A stretch of DNA of 64,000 bases from Gammaproteobacteria bacterium. Its GTDB lineage: Bacteria > Pseudomonadota > Gammaproteobacteria > HK1. Where the stretch lies: the NCBI GenBank assembly GCA_021773635.1, contig JAJFJV010000021.1, positions 62,001-126,000 of the forward strand, written 5' to 3'. Position 1 is the stretch's first letter. Each line of letters begins with the position of its first letter. Below the pieces are notes generated by a model. It saw only the letters and a list, made by a program, of their open reading frames with translations. It made no database searches and was not told the origin of the DNA. Of the stretch, positions 53,879 through 63,289 are shown one piece after another. Position numbers and translations under genes: made by a program.

Positions 53879-55435
53879 TTACCAGAACGGTTTGCACTGG
53901 CCGAATTTATTGAGCGCAAGCTCGGCCTGGCGAAGCAGCCGGGTCCTTTTACGCATATGCCACCCCAAAACGACGCCTGCGGAAAAGTGAAGCTCCGCTT
54001 CCGGGCTATCCGACGCCTCATCACCCAAATCGGACAATAATTTGCGCGCATTTGCCACATCGTTCAGGTGGCCCAAGGCATCCTGCAAACGCCCGGCGGC
54101 GGCAAGAAAAGGTTTTGCCCGTTTTGCCGGATACAATGACTGGAACCCCTGGGCTGCATAACGCAATTTTTTTAGCTCAATGCGAAAACGGTGACGCCCT
54201 TCATCCGTTTTCGACTGAAAATTCTTCGCTCTTCGAGTCACGCGCAAAAAATGCCTGGCCAACACCTTTTGTGCAAAAACCCTGGCTGGTTTAACAAGCG
54301 CCCTTTCCTGCCGTTCGGGAGAAGTGCTCTGCTCTCCCAGCCTAAAGAGCCATAGCCCGAAGGCAAGCAGAAATCGGGTGCAGCGTGGCGACCGAAAAAC
54401 GTTTGCCACCGCTATAGCGTTGGCCCTCCTTAAAACCTCCAAATGCGCAACCAGGGGTTCCAGTGACGGCTCTTGCTCCAAACCACACTTGACCTCCTCA
54501 ACCAGCTCCGATTTCAGTACCGCCCAGTCCCTGAGCGGGGCAAAAGCATGGTGCAACCATCTCAATTCAGTCCGCAACCACTGTGTATTGTTGTTGGGAA
54601 ATTGCTTGCGAAAGAGGCCTTCAAAAGTACGCAGGCGACGCAGGGCCACCCGCGCCTGATGAACGGCTTCATTTTCTGCCCCGTGCAGCAGACCGGTCTC
54701 ATTACTGACAAGATGTTCAAGTCCGTTCTGCATAATCTGCATCAGGGCCATGCCAGTATTGGCATCGGCAGGAAGCTGTACGGGCTTACCCTTAACCGCA
54801 TCCAGCGGCTGCCCCGTCAACCGGGCATAACCGCGCTCGGCCTTACTCAGTGTGGAAAGCTGAAGGGGCACCTGCTGGTGAATTTCAAGCGCCAGTTCAA
54901 AGAGTTCCGCCGGATCACCGTGTACTAATTCAAGTTCCAGTTCACACAGGGCCTCACACTGCTCTCCGACACAAATTTCCCCACGATCGAGGTCCAGGCG
55001 AAGCCGCGTGCCTTGAGAGGTTAACAAAGGCCAACTGGTACGCTGAAACCGGGTTTCAAAGAGCGGGGCAAAACCTGCCTTGCCTAACCGCCTGAGCCGG
55101 CGCCGCACCTTGGAATCAGGAATTGTAGCGAGATCCGGCACGGGCTCCGTCAGCCTTGATTCATATTCACCACGGAATTCCAGCCCGCCCACGCGTCCCT
55201 TGCGGGATTTAACGCACTGGATGATCCCGTCTTCATCGTACCGAAGCCGAAGGCTCAAGCCCCGCTGACGTAAATCGTGAGTGGCCGTATCAAAGTAGCA
55301 GGTACGGAGATGAGTGGTTGTGGCCGCTGCCGTCGCCAAACGCTGAATTGCGGGCAGTTCCCGTAACCCATCGTAAGCCGCCGGAGTGCACAGCAGCTTA
55401 AGCTCAATCTCTTGTCCACTGGTATTTGCGTCCAT
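53879..55435 (-). CDS. CYTH and CHAD domain protein
   Basis: 518 residues. The N-terminal CYTH (triphosphate tunnel) domain has the EIELK signature at residues 10-14 and paired acidic and basic strands. The C-terminal CHAD domain (from about residue 235) is His/Arg/Lys-rich and helical, with HQARVALRRLRTFEGLFR and RHRFRIELKKLRYAAQGF. CHAD domains bind polyphosphate and CYTH enzymes cleave triphosphates. It is the first gene of the polyphosphate operon. Confidence 0.93.
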   Translation of the reverse strand: MDANTSGQEIELKLLCTPAAYDGLRELPAIQRLATAAATTTHLRTCYFDTATHDLRQRGLSLRLRYDEDGIIQCVKSRKGRVGGLEFRGEYESRLTEPVPDLATIPDSKVRRRLRRLGKAGFAPLFETRFQRTSWPLLTSQGTRLRLDLDRGEICVGEQCEALCELELELVHGDPAELFELALEIHQQVPLQLSTLSKAERGYARLTGQPLDAVKGKPVQLPADANTGMALMQIMQNGLEHLVSNETGLLHGAENEAVHQARVALRRLRTFEGLFRKQFPNNNTQWLRTELRWLHHAFAPLRDWAVLKSELVEEVKCGLEQEPSLEPLVAHLEVLRRANAIAVANVFRSPRCTRFLLAFGLWLFRLGEQSTSPERQERALVKPARVFAQKVLARHFLRVTRRAKNFQSKTDEGRHRFRIELKKLRYAAQGFQSLYPAKRAKPFLAAAGRLQDALGHLNDVANARKLLSDLGDEASDSPEAELHFSAGVVLGWHMRKRTRLLRQAELALNKFGQCKPFW

Positions 55436-55544
55436 AGCCAGAGAATAACCTATAGTCGGGAGCTGCTAAACGCTCCTATCTGCCAACACACTACATCGCT
55501 TTCAAACAGGTCAGCAGGGCCCTCCTTAAGCCTTGGGCATCACT

Positions 55545-55573
55545 TTGTCTGCGTTCAACACAGCGTGTACTAT
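55545..55573 (+). promoter_or_regulatory. Sigma-70 promoter of tRNA-Arg
   Basis: TTGTCT, 17 bases, TACTAT, then a GC-rich discriminator (GCGCCCGG). The predicted start is about 12 bases before the mature tRNA. Confidence 0.7.
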
Positions 55574-55592
55574 GCGCCCGGTTCCACCTTGC

Positions 55593-55669
55593 GCCCCGGT
55601 AGCTCAGTTGGATAGAGCGTCCCCCTCCTAAGGGGAAGGCCGGGGGTTCGAATCCTCCCCGGGGCGCCA
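55593..55669 (+). tRNA. tRNA-Arg (anticodon CCT)
   Basis: 77 bases. The acceptor stem GCCCCGG/CCGGGGC is perfect, the anticodon stem TCCCC/GGGGA encloses CTCCTAA with anticodon CCT (codon AGG), the T-loop is TTCGAAT, and G73 plus CCA is encoded. Confidence 0.97.
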
Positions 55670-55758
55670 TTTATATTCACTTGGAAATACCCATACAGTC
55701 GTCTGTCGATAGCCGGTCTCGTGACCTGTCGATGGAAGCGCCAGAGGAAACGACAGCG

Positions 55759-56670
55759 ATGAGAGAAGGACCGAAGCCCGCCCGTGCCGATGCCGGCGGT
55801 GCCAGCTGCCTCGATCTTGCCTGCGGCTGGGTACAATATCTGTGTCCACAACACTGGTTATCACGACAGGTGTTGCGTGCCACGCGGGTCCGCGCTCCCT
55901 GGTTCAAAACGCGCCAAATCAAGTGGTTCAGTCATCAATTCGGGGTGGACCTCGATACCGCCGCCAACCCTGATCTATCGACGTACCCCGACTTCAACAG
56001 TTTCTTCACCCGCGCCCTGCGTCCCGAGCTACTCCCGCAGTCCGCGGAAGACGACCGTCTCCTTTCCCCGGTAGAGGGAACCGTCAGTCAGCTGGGCCAA
56101 ATTGAGAAAGGCCGGATATTTCAGGCCAAGGGGCGAAGCTACAGTGCCTGCGAGTTGCTCGGGGATGACCGAGAGCGTGCCAAACCATTTCACAATGGAC
56201 GCTTCAGTACCATTTACCTGGCACCACGTAACTATCACCGGATTCATATGCCTATTTCCAGCCAGCTCCGGGAGATGATCCATATTCCCGGCGGCCTGTT
56301 TAGTGTTAACGGGCGTACCGCACGTGCCATTCCCCGCCTCTTCGCCCGCAATGAGCGCGTCGTCGCCATCTTTGATACACCGCATGGAGCCATGGCAATG
56401 GTGCTGGTGGGAGCGCTCTGCGTTGGCGGCATCGAGATGGTGTGGGCCGGATCGGTGACCCCGCCCAGAGGCAAGGCGATCTCGGTTTCCACTTATCCCG
56501 CAAAGGGAGAAGGCAGCGTCTATCTGTCCCAGGGGGCCGAGATGGGACGTTTCAATATGGGTTCGACGGTAATTTTGCTGTTCCCCAAAAATGCCATCGA
56601 GTGGAGGCAGAATTTGTTAGCTGACGAACCGCTCAGGCTTGGGGAGACTATTGGGAGAACCGTAGCCTAG
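55759..56670 (+). CDS. psd: Phosphatidylserine decarboxylase proenzyme
   Basis: 303 residues from the ATG at 55759 (ATGs at 55732 and 55681 are alternatives; the last is only 12 bases after the tRNA). It has YPDFNSFFTRALRPELLP, the YHRIHMP histidines and the self-cleavage site MGST (Gly268-Ser269), which creates the pyruvoyl group. The E. coli triad Asp in PADG is Glu106 here (PVEG), a conservative change at a catalytic position. It makes phosphatidylethanolamine. Confidence 0.94.
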   Translation: MREGPKPARADAGGASCLDLACGWVQYLCPQHWLSRQVLRATRVRAPWFKTRQIKWFSHQFGVDLDTAANPDLSTYPDFNSFFTRALRPELLPQSAEDDRLLSPVEGTVSQLGQIEKGRIFQAKGRSYSACELLGDDRERAKPFHNGRFSTIYLAPRNYHRIHMPISSQLREMIHIPGGLFSVNGRTARAIPRLFARNERVVAIFDTPHGAMAMVLVGALCVGGIEMVWAGSVTPPRGKAISVSTYPAKGEGSVYLSQGAEMGRFNMGSTVILLFPKNAIEWRQNLLADEPLRLGETIGRTVA

Positions 56671-56687
56671 GAAAAACGGCGACGCGT

Positions 56688-56722
56688 GGGGCCTGCTTGC
56701 CCCGAGGCGGTATTTAGCCGCC
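56688..56722. terminator. Two hairpins between convergent psd and nuoN
   Basis: GGGGC with GCCCC (56688-56703) and GGCGG with CCGCC (56706-56722) form adjacent stem-loops in the 77-bp gap between the two stops. They probably end transcription from both sides, though neither has a long T-run. Confidence 0.5.
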
Positions 56723-56747
56723 ATTCTGAAGTGGAATATCTGGATAT

Positions 56748-58190
56748 CTAGACTGCAAAGGCGCTGATGCAAACGGCCATCAGGGCGCCGGGATAGAGGC
56801 CAAGGGCGAGGATCGCCAACCCATTGGTACTGATCATCACCCGCATGTCTGCGGGCGCAGCCACGGTTGAATGATCCGCAGGCTTCTCGAAATACATCAG
56901 GCGTACGATGCGGATGTAGTAGAACAACCCGATCAGCGAGAATACCACCGAGACCACCGCCAGCCATACCATGTCCACGGCAACCAGTTCACGCAATACC
57001 GACCACTTGGCCCAGAATCCCAGGAAAGGCGGCAAGCCACCCATGGACATCATCAACACCAGCATCAGGAAGGCGTACCAGGGACTGCGCTCGTTGAGGC
57101 CACGGAAGTCATCCAGACGGTCCGACTCGAAACCGGCACGGCTGAGCAGGATGATCATGCCAAAACCACCCATCGCCATCAGCGCATAGACGATGATATA
57201 GAACATCGAAGCGGCATAACCCGCCGTAGTACCAGCGATCATGCCCAGGAACATATAACCCATGTGCGCAATGGTGGAATATCCCAACATACGCTTGAGG
57301 TTCGTTTGAGCGATGGCGACGATATTGCCGACGGCGAGCGAAAGGATCGCAAGTATTACCAGCATATCGCTCCAATCGCCCCGTAGCCCACCCATGCCAT
57401 CCACCAGGAAACGCATGAGCATGGCAAAACCCGCCAGTTTCGGAGCGGTACCGATAAACAGGGTGACCGGGGTCGGGGCGCCCTGATAAAGATCGGGAAC
57501 CCACATGTGAAATGGCACGGCACCCAGCTTGAATGCAATACCCACCACCACAAAAACCAGGCCCAGCATCAGAACAACATTACGCCCCTCGCCTTCCGCG
57601 CCGATAGCACTCCGTAACTCAGCTAGATCCAGGGTCCCGGTCGCCCCATAGAGCAGGGATATCCCGTAAAGCAGGATGCCCGAGGCCAGGGAGGCAAGGA
57701 TGAAGTATTTCATGGCCGCTTCAGAAGCCGCGGTGGAATCACGATGCAGGGCCACCATGGCGTAGAGTGACAGTGAGAGCAATTCCAGGCCGAGATAGAG
57801 GGTAAGGAAGCTGTGGCCGGAAATCAGCACCATCATGCCCAGCACCGCGAACAGGCCCAACAGATAGAACTCGCCCTTGAACAGGTTGCGAGCCCGCAAG
57901 TATTCCTTCGAGTAGAAGAAGGCGAAATAACTCATCAGCAATACGAAGACCTTAAGCACACTGCCCATGCGATCCAGCACGAAGCTATCACTGAAGGTGA
58001 GTACTGGTTCGACCGGATAAAGGAGGACCACCAAAACGGTAGTCGCCACCAAAGTGGCTTGCGAGAGCTGGTAGGTCACCAGTCGGTAGCGCTCTGGCAG
58101 ATAGACATCGATCACCAGAATCAGCGAAACCATGGCTAGGAGAAATATCTCGGGTGCCGCGGGCAGAAAGTCGTTTAGCATAAGGCTCAT
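56748..58190 (-). CDS. nuoN: NADH-quinone oxidoreductase subunit N
   Basis: 480 residues with about 14 membrane helices. It has the antiporter-like motifs MKYFILASLASGILLYGISLLYG, GIAFKLGAVPFHMWVPDLYQGAPTPVTLFI and LKRMLGYSTIAHMGYMFLG. It is the last of the nuo operon and a proton-pumping subunit of complex I. Confidence 0.96.
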   Translation of the reverse strand: MSLMLNDFLPAAPEIFLLAMVSLILVIDVYLPERYRLVTYQLSQATLVATTVLVVLLYPVEPVLTFSDSFVLDRMGSVLKVFVLLMSYFAFFYSKEYLRARNLFKGEFYLLGLFAVLGMMVLISGHSFLTLYLGLELLSLSLYAMVALHRDSTAASEAAMKYFILASLASGILLYGISLLYGATGTLDLAELRSAIGAEGEGRNVVLMLGLVFVVVGIAFKLGAVPFHMWVPDLYQGAPTPVTLFIGTAPKLAGFAMLMRFLVDGMGGLRGDWSDMLVILAILSLAVGNIVAIAQTNLKRMLGYSTIAHMGYMFLGMIAGTTAGYAASMFYIIVYALMAMGGFGMIILLSRAGFESDRLDDFRGLNERSPWYAFLMLVLMMSMGGLPPFLGFWAKWSVLRELVAVDMVWLAVVSVVFSLIGLFYYIRIVRLMYFEKPADHSTVAAPADMRVMISTNGLAILALGLYPGALMAVCISAFAV

Positions 58191-58226
58191 GTTTTGTCCG
58201 ACTCGGTACTGGCTAAAAACCAGTGG

Positions 58227-59744
58227 CTAGAGTTTGGATACAGCAACGTGTTGCAGCAGGTTATCAACACTGGGCTGCAGAATTTCAAGTAATGGGGCCG
58301 GCCACAGGCCAAGCCACAGTACGGGCAGAGCAAGCAGCACCAGAAAAACAATTTCACGCCCGTTAACATCCTTCAGGCCGGCAACCCCATCATTGCCCAC
58401 CGGGCCAAAGATCACCCGTTTGTACATCCACAGGGTGTAGGCGGCTCCCAGAACCAGCGTCAGGCCCGCGAGGAAAGCGATCCAGAAGTTGGCCTTGAAG
58501 CTACCCATAATGACCATGAACTCGCCGACAAAACCGGAGGTTCCGGGCAGGCCACTGTTGGCCAGCGCAAACAGCATCATGAAGGCGGCGAAGATCGGCA
58601 TGGTATTCACTACCCCGCCATAATCCTTGATTTCGCGACTGTGAAGACGGTCATACATCACCCCGACACACAGGAACATCGCGGCCGAAATAAAGCCATG
58701 GGAAATCATCTGCACCAGACTGCCTTGCACCCCCATCCCGGCACCGGCCATGCTGCCCGTATCATCAAAAATACGGAAGGCGATAAACAGGCCAAGGGTG
58801 GCGAAGCCCATGTGTGAAATGGAGGAATAGGCAATGAGCTTCTTCATGTCGGGCTGAACTATGGCCACGAAGCCGATGTAAACGATGGCGATAAGGGACA
58901 GTCCAATCATCAGCCATGCCAATTCCTGACTCGCATCCGGGGTGATGGGCAGGCTGAAACGCACTAGCCCGTAACCACCGAGTTTCAACATAATCGCCGC
59001 CAGGATAACCGAACCACCGGTAGGTGCCTCAACGTGCGCATCCGGCAGCCAGGTATGGACCGGCCACATCGGCACCTTGACCGCGAAGGCCGCCAGAAAC
59101 GCGAGGAATATCAAGATCTGCTCGGTCATGCCCAGTGGCAAGCGGTACAGATCGTGGATTGCAAAGCTGCCACCCTGGGCGTAGAGATAAAGCAGCGCCA
59201 CCAACATCAGGACTGAGCCAAAAAAGGTGAAGAGGAAAAACTTGATGGTGGCGTACACCCGCCGCGGGCCACCCCAAATTCCGATAATCAGGAACATGGG
59301 AATCAGCAGAGCCTCCCAGAAAACATAAAACAGGATGGAATCCAGCGCTGCAAAGGCGCCCACCATAAGGCCTTCGAGCACCAGAAATGCCGCCAGATAC
59401 TGGGCCGCACGCTGCTTGATCACCGACCAGCTGGAGATAATGACCACCACCGTGATAAAGGTGGTAAGAATGATCAGCGGCATGGAGATACCATCAACAC
59501 CAAGATGGTAATGAATGTCGAAGGTTGAAATCCAAGGCATCCGCTCGACGAACTGCATATCGGAGCTGCCCAGATCAAAGCGCGTATAGAGCGGCAAGGA
59601 CAGCAAAAAGGTGAGGATTGATGTCGCCAACGCGATGACTCGCGCGGTGGGCACATTACGCTCACCACCAGCAACCAGTACCCAGATGCCCCCAAGGATT
59701 GGGGCCCAGATGATGAGACTCAGAAGTGGGATATCCGCCAGCAT
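58227..59744 (-). CDS. nuoM: NADH-quinone oxidoreductase subunit M
   Basis: 505 residues: HLGVDGISMPLIILTTFITVVVIISSW, FYVFWEALLIPMFLIIGIWGGPRR, VPMWPVHTWLPDAHVEAPTGGSVILAAIMLKLGGYG and MKKLIAYSSISHMGFATLGLF. These are the conserved membrane helices of the second antiporter-like subunit. Confidence 0.97.
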   Translation of the reverse strand: MLADIPLLSLIIWAPILGGIWVLVAGGERNVPTARVIALATSILTFLLSLPLYTRFDLGSSDMQFVERMPWISTFDIHYHLGVDGISMPLIILTTFITVVVIISSWSVIKQRAAQYLAAFLVLEGLMVGAFAALDSILFYVFWEALLIPMFLIIGIWGGPRRVYATIKFFLFTFFGSVLMLVALLYLYAQGGSFAIHDLYRLPLGMTEQILIFLAFLAAFAVKVPMWPVHTWLPDAHVEAPTGGSVILAAIMLKLGGYGLVRFSLPITPDASQELAWLMIGLSLIAIVYIGFVAIVQPDMKKLIAYSSISHMGFATLGLFIAFRIFDDTGSMAGAGMGVQGSLVQMISHGFISAAMFLCVGVMYDRLHSREIKDYGGVVNTMPIFAAFMMLFALANSGLPGTSGFVGEFMVIMGSFKANFWIAFLAGLTLVLGAAYTLWMYKRVIFGPVGNDGVAGLKDVNGREIVFLVLLALPVLWLGLWPAPLLEILQPSVDNLLQHVAVSKL

Positions 59745-59765
59745 ACGCTCAGCCCTAAGGCTTCC

Positions 59766-61730
59766 TTAGAGAGTTACAAACCAGGTGATCATTAGGAGCA
59801 GGCCCAAAATCATGGCCAGCGCGTAATGGAAGAGAAAGCCGCTCTGAATGTGTCGCACTACAGAAGCGAGCCAGGCTACGGTACGGGCTGATCCGTTAAC
59901 CACCAAACCATCGATGATCGCCGCATCACCACCGCGCCACAGCAAGGTACCGATTCCGCGCGCACCGCCCGCGAAAAAGAATTCATTGAACCGGTCAAAG
60001 CCGTATTTCTGATCGAGCACATTGTAGAGCAGCCCGAAACTTTGCTTGATACGCCCGGGTAATTCTGGCCGGGCAAGATACAGATACCAGGCCACCGCCA
60101 CCCCGGCCATGGCCAGCACGAAGGGCGCGCCCGTTACGCCATGGAGTACGAAACCGCCCGCGCCGTGAAAATCAGCCGCGATCGCCCCGAGTACGTCGTG
60201 CCCCGGTAACACCAGCAGGGAACCACCAAACAACTCCCCGTTGAGGACTGCTTCCACCCCAAGCCAGCCAATAATTACCGACGGGATCGCCAGCAAAATC
60301 AGCGGCACGGTCACCACAGCGGGCGTTTCACGAAGGCCCGAGCGTACACTTGCACTCATGCGTTCCTTGCCGTGGAACACCAGGAAATACATGCGGAAGC
60401 TGTAAAGGGCGGTAATAAACACCCCGGCCAGCACACTGAAGTAGGCAAAACCGGAACCAGCCAGTTCGGAGTGATGGACTGCCTCGATGATCAAATCCTT
60501 GGAGAAAAATCCGGAGAACCCCGGGAAGCCGATCAGGGCAATGGAGCCAATCAGCGCGGTCAGCCAGGTAATGGGCATGTACTTGCGCAGGCCACCCATG
60601 TTGCGGATATCCTGATCGTGATGCATGGCGATAATCACCGAGCCCGCGCCCAGGAACAACAGCGCCTTGAAGAAGGCATGGGTTGCCAGATGGAAGATCG
60701 CTCCGGCGTAAGCCGAGGCCCCCAGCGCCACCGTCATGTAGCCCAGCTGAGATAGCGTGGAATAGGCAATGACCCGCTTGATGTCATTCTGAACGATGCC
60801 CACCAGGCCCATGGCGAGGGCGGTTATTGCGCCGATGACCATAACCACGCTCAGCGCGGTCTCCGACAATTCAAACAACGGCGACATACGCGCCACCATG
60901 AAGATGCCGGCGGTCACCATGGTTGCCGCGTGGATCAGCGCGGAGATAGGTGTAGGGCCTTCCATGGAATCTGGCAGCCATACATGCAGCGGCATCTGTG
61001 CGGATTTACCCATCGCGCCAATGAATAGCAAGATGCAGATAACGCTCATCAGCGACCAGTTAACTCCGGGGAACACCTGGATGGTGAGGTCCCGAAGCAA
61101 CGGAGCTGTCTCGAAAACGGTGGCGTAATGCAGGCTACCGAAATACATCAGCACCGCGGCAATACCCAGCAGAAAACCAAAATCCCCCACCCGATTGACC
61201 AGGAAGGCCTTGAGGTTGGCGTAAATGGCCGATTCACGCTGATACCAGAATCCGATGAGCAGATAGGACATCACACCGACGGCTTCCCAGCCGAAGAACA
61301 GCTGCAGGAAGTTGTTGGACATCACCAGAGCGAGCATGGCAAAGGTAAATAGCGAGATATAACTAAAAAAGCGCTGGTAACCCGGGTCATCATGCATATA
61401 ACCAATGGTGTAGATATGCACCATCAGCGAGATGAAGGTCACCACGGTCATCATCAGGCTGCTCAGCTCATCAATGCGAAAGCCAACCTCCAGATGCACA
61501 CCTTCAATTACTCCCCAAGTGTAAACCGTAGCGTCGTAGATTGGGCCGCCGTCGAGGACGATGCCCTTGAAGGTGAGCGCGGAAAGGCCAAAGGCGATGG
61601 CCACGCCGATGATGGTCACCATGTGAGCGCCAATGCGCCCGATAATCTTGCCGAAAAATCCTGCCAGCAGAGCCCCTAATAGCGGAGCAAGGATAATTGC
61701 CAGGTACATGGTTTGTGAATTTTGCGCCAC
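59766..61730 (-). CDS. nuoL: NADH-quinone oxidoreductase subunit L
   Basis: 654 residues: FRIDELSSLMMTVVTFISLMVHIYTIGYM, FFGWEAVGVMSYLLIGFW, AQMPLHVWLPDSMEGPTPISALIHAATMVTAGIFMVARMSP and IKRVIAYSTLSQLGYM. The C-terminal extension forms the lateral helix of complex I. It starts 3 bases after nuoK. Confidence 0.97.
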   Translation of the reverse strand: MAQNSQTMYLAIILAPLLGALLAGFFGKIIGRIGAHMVTIIGVAIAFGLSALTFKGIVLDGGPIYDATVYTWGVIEGVHLEVGFRIDELSSLMMTVVTFISLMVHIYTIGYMHDDPGYQRFFSYISLFTFAMLALVMSNNFLQLFFGWEAVGVMSYLLIGFWYQRESAIYANLKAFLVNRVGDFGFLLGIAAVLMYFGSLHYATVFETAPLLRDLTIQVFPGVNWSLMSVICILLFIGAMGKSAQMPLHVWLPDSMEGPTPISALIHAATMVTAGIFMVARMSPLFELSETALSVVMVIGAITALAMGLVGIVQNDIKRVIAYSTLSQLGYMTVALGASAYAGAIFHLATHAFFKALLFLGAGSVIIAMHHDQDIRNMGGLRKYMPITWLTALIGSIALIGFPGFSGFFSKDLIIEAVHHSELAGSGFAYFSVLAGVFITALYSFRMYFLVFHGKERMSASVRSGLRETPAVVTVPLILLAIPSVIIGWLGVEAVLNGELFGGSLLVLPGHDVLGAIAADFHGAGGFVLHGVTGAPFVLAMAGVAVAWYLYLARPELPGRIKQSFGLLYNVLDQKYGFDRFNEFFFAGGARGIGTLLWRGGDAAIIDGLVVNGSARTVAWLASVVRHIQSGFLFHYALAMILGLLLMITWFVTL

Positions 61731-61733
61731 GTC

Positions 61734-62039
61734 TTAACCCTTCAGGGAGTCGAGTTCGGCGACGTTAATGGTCTGGCGGTTACGGAATAACACCACCAGA
61801 ATCGCCAGGCCGATAGCCGCCTCCGCCGCGGCCACGGTGAGGATGAAGAAGACAAAGATCTGCCCCGCAACATCCCCGAGAAAATGAGAAAAAGCCACAA
61901 AATTGATATTTACCGCTAGCAAAATCAGTTCCAGCGACATCATCAGGATGATCAAATTCTTGCGATTGATATAAATGCCGGCCACACCGAGGCAGAACAT
62001 TATGGCCCCGAGGATAAGAAAGTCTGATAAGGCAATCAT
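61734..62039 (-). CDS. nuoK: NADH-quinone oxidoreductase subunit K
   Basis: 101 residues with three membrane helices, including the conserved Glu pair region [23 protein letters not shown] and [23 protein letters not shown]. It is the normal length for NuoK. Confidence 0.97.
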   Translation of the reverse strand: MIALSDFLILGAIMFCLGVAGIYINRKNLIILMMSLELILLAVNINFVAFSHFLGDVAGQIFVFFILTVAAAEAAIGLAILVVLFRNRQTINVAELDSLKG

Positions 62040-62052
62040 GATATTCAGCCCC

Positions 62053-62670
62053 TTAAGGTGTTTCCGAGTCCGGCCGTTCGGCCGCCATCTTCACCAGGCG
62101 CACCCGCTCCCGCGGATTAACCACCACCTGCTCTTCCGGCCGTTGCCCCCGGCGTTTCTTGACGCGCCCGCTCAGGCTCAGCGCAATAGCGGCAACGATA
62201 GCTACCAGCAAGATTACCGCGGCTATCTCGAAGGGATAGACATAAACGGTGTACAGCACGCCGCCAAGCTCTTCGATATTGCTATAGGCGGGGCCGTGAT
62301 GTGCCGGTGCCGGCACAATGTCCAGCCCAAACTGACTGGGCCCGAGCACCATGACGATTTCCAGCCCCAACAGCACCGCGATGAGAATCCCCACGGGAAG
62401 ATAACGACTAAAACCCTCGCGCAGCACCACCAGATTGATATCGAGCATCATGATGATGAACAGGAACAAAACCATGACCGCGCCGACGTACACCAGCACC
62501 AGGGTCATGGCCAGGAATTCCGCGTCCAGTAACAGCCAGATTCCGGCGGTGGTGAAAAATGCCAGCACCAAAAAGAGCGCCGCATGGATCGGATTACGCA
62601 CCGTAACCACCATGCTTCCGGCAAAAACCAGAATACCGGACAGCGCATAGAAGACGAGTTGTTCCACCAT
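62053..62670 (-). CDS. nuoJ: NADH-quinone oxidoreductase subunit J
   Basis: 205 residues with five membrane helices ([50 protein letters not shown]) and a basic cytoplasmic tail ([26 protein letters not shown]). It follows nuoI after a 117-bp gap that contains two hairpins. Confidence 0.96.
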   Translation of the reverse strand: MVEQLVFYALSGILVFAGSMVVTVRNPIHAALFLVLAFFTTAGIWLLLDAEFLAMTLVLVYVGAVMVLFLFIIMMLDINLVVLREGFSRYLPVGILIAVLLGLEIVMVLGPSQFGLDIVPAPAHHGPAYSNIEELGGVLYTVYVYPFEIAAVILLVAIVAAIALSLSGRVKKRRGQRPEEQVVVNPRERVRLVKMAAERPDSETP

Positions 62671-62706
62671 AAAAAACGACCGACAGTCTGTTTTGTTTAA
62701 ATCACA

Positions 62707-62786
62707 TTGAAAAAGCCACCAGGGTCTTTTTCAACCTCAAACCGGAAGGAATTATCCCACCGGGCTTCAGCTAATTATCTTTCCGG
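62707..62786. repeat. Two adjacent stem-loops between nuoI and nuoJ
   Basis: TTGAAAAAG and CTTTTTCAA (62707-62734) pair perfectly over 9 bases. CCGGAAGGAATTAT and TAATTATCTTTCCGG (62742-62786) form a longer imperfect stem. They fill most of the 117-bp gap within the operon. Confidence 0.6.
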
Positions 62787-62787
62787 C

Positions 62788-63276
62788 TTAGCGATACTTC
62801 GCGTCCGCCGCCCGATCCTCGGCGATGCGCCCTTCTTCGTCCGCACCTACCGCCAATAACTTCACCTTATTCATCAGCAAATCACTGCGTTTTTCGCCGT
62901 GGTATTCATAGATCCGGGTCTCGACAATAGAATCCACCGGGCAGGCCTCTTCACAAAAACCACAGAAAATACATTTACTTAAATCAATGTCATAGCGTGT
63001 GGTACGACGCGATCCATCATCGCGAGGTTCTACATCAATCGTAATGGCCAACGCCGGGCAAACCGCCTCACACAACTTGCAGGCAATGCACCGCTCCTCG
63101 CCATTTTCATAGCGACGCAGCGCATGCAGGCCACGAAAACGCGGTGACTGAGGGGTCTTCTCCTCGGGGTAGCGAATCGTAAACTTCTTCGCAAACAAAT
63201 ATCGCCCGGTCAGAAACAGGCCCTTCCACAGCTCCCACAGCAGAAAAGTCTTGATAAGGTGTTGAGCAGATTTCAT
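62788..63276 (-). CDS. nuoI: NADH-quinone oxidoreductase subunit I
   Basis: 162 residues with two complete 4Fe-4S motifs: [16 protein letters not shown] and [18 protein letters not shown]. It carries clusters N6a and N6b of complex I. It starts 13 bases after nuoH. Confidence 0.97.
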   Translation of the reverse strand: MKSAQHLIKTFLLWELWKGLFLTGRYLFAKKFTIRYPEEKTPQSPRFRGLHALRRYENGEERCIACKLCEAVCPALAITIDVEPRDDGSRRTTRYDIDLSKCIFCGFCEEACPVDSIVETRIYEYHGEKRSDLLMNKVKLLAVGADEEGRIAEDRAADAKYR

Positions 63277-63289
63277 GGCGTTTTCCTAA

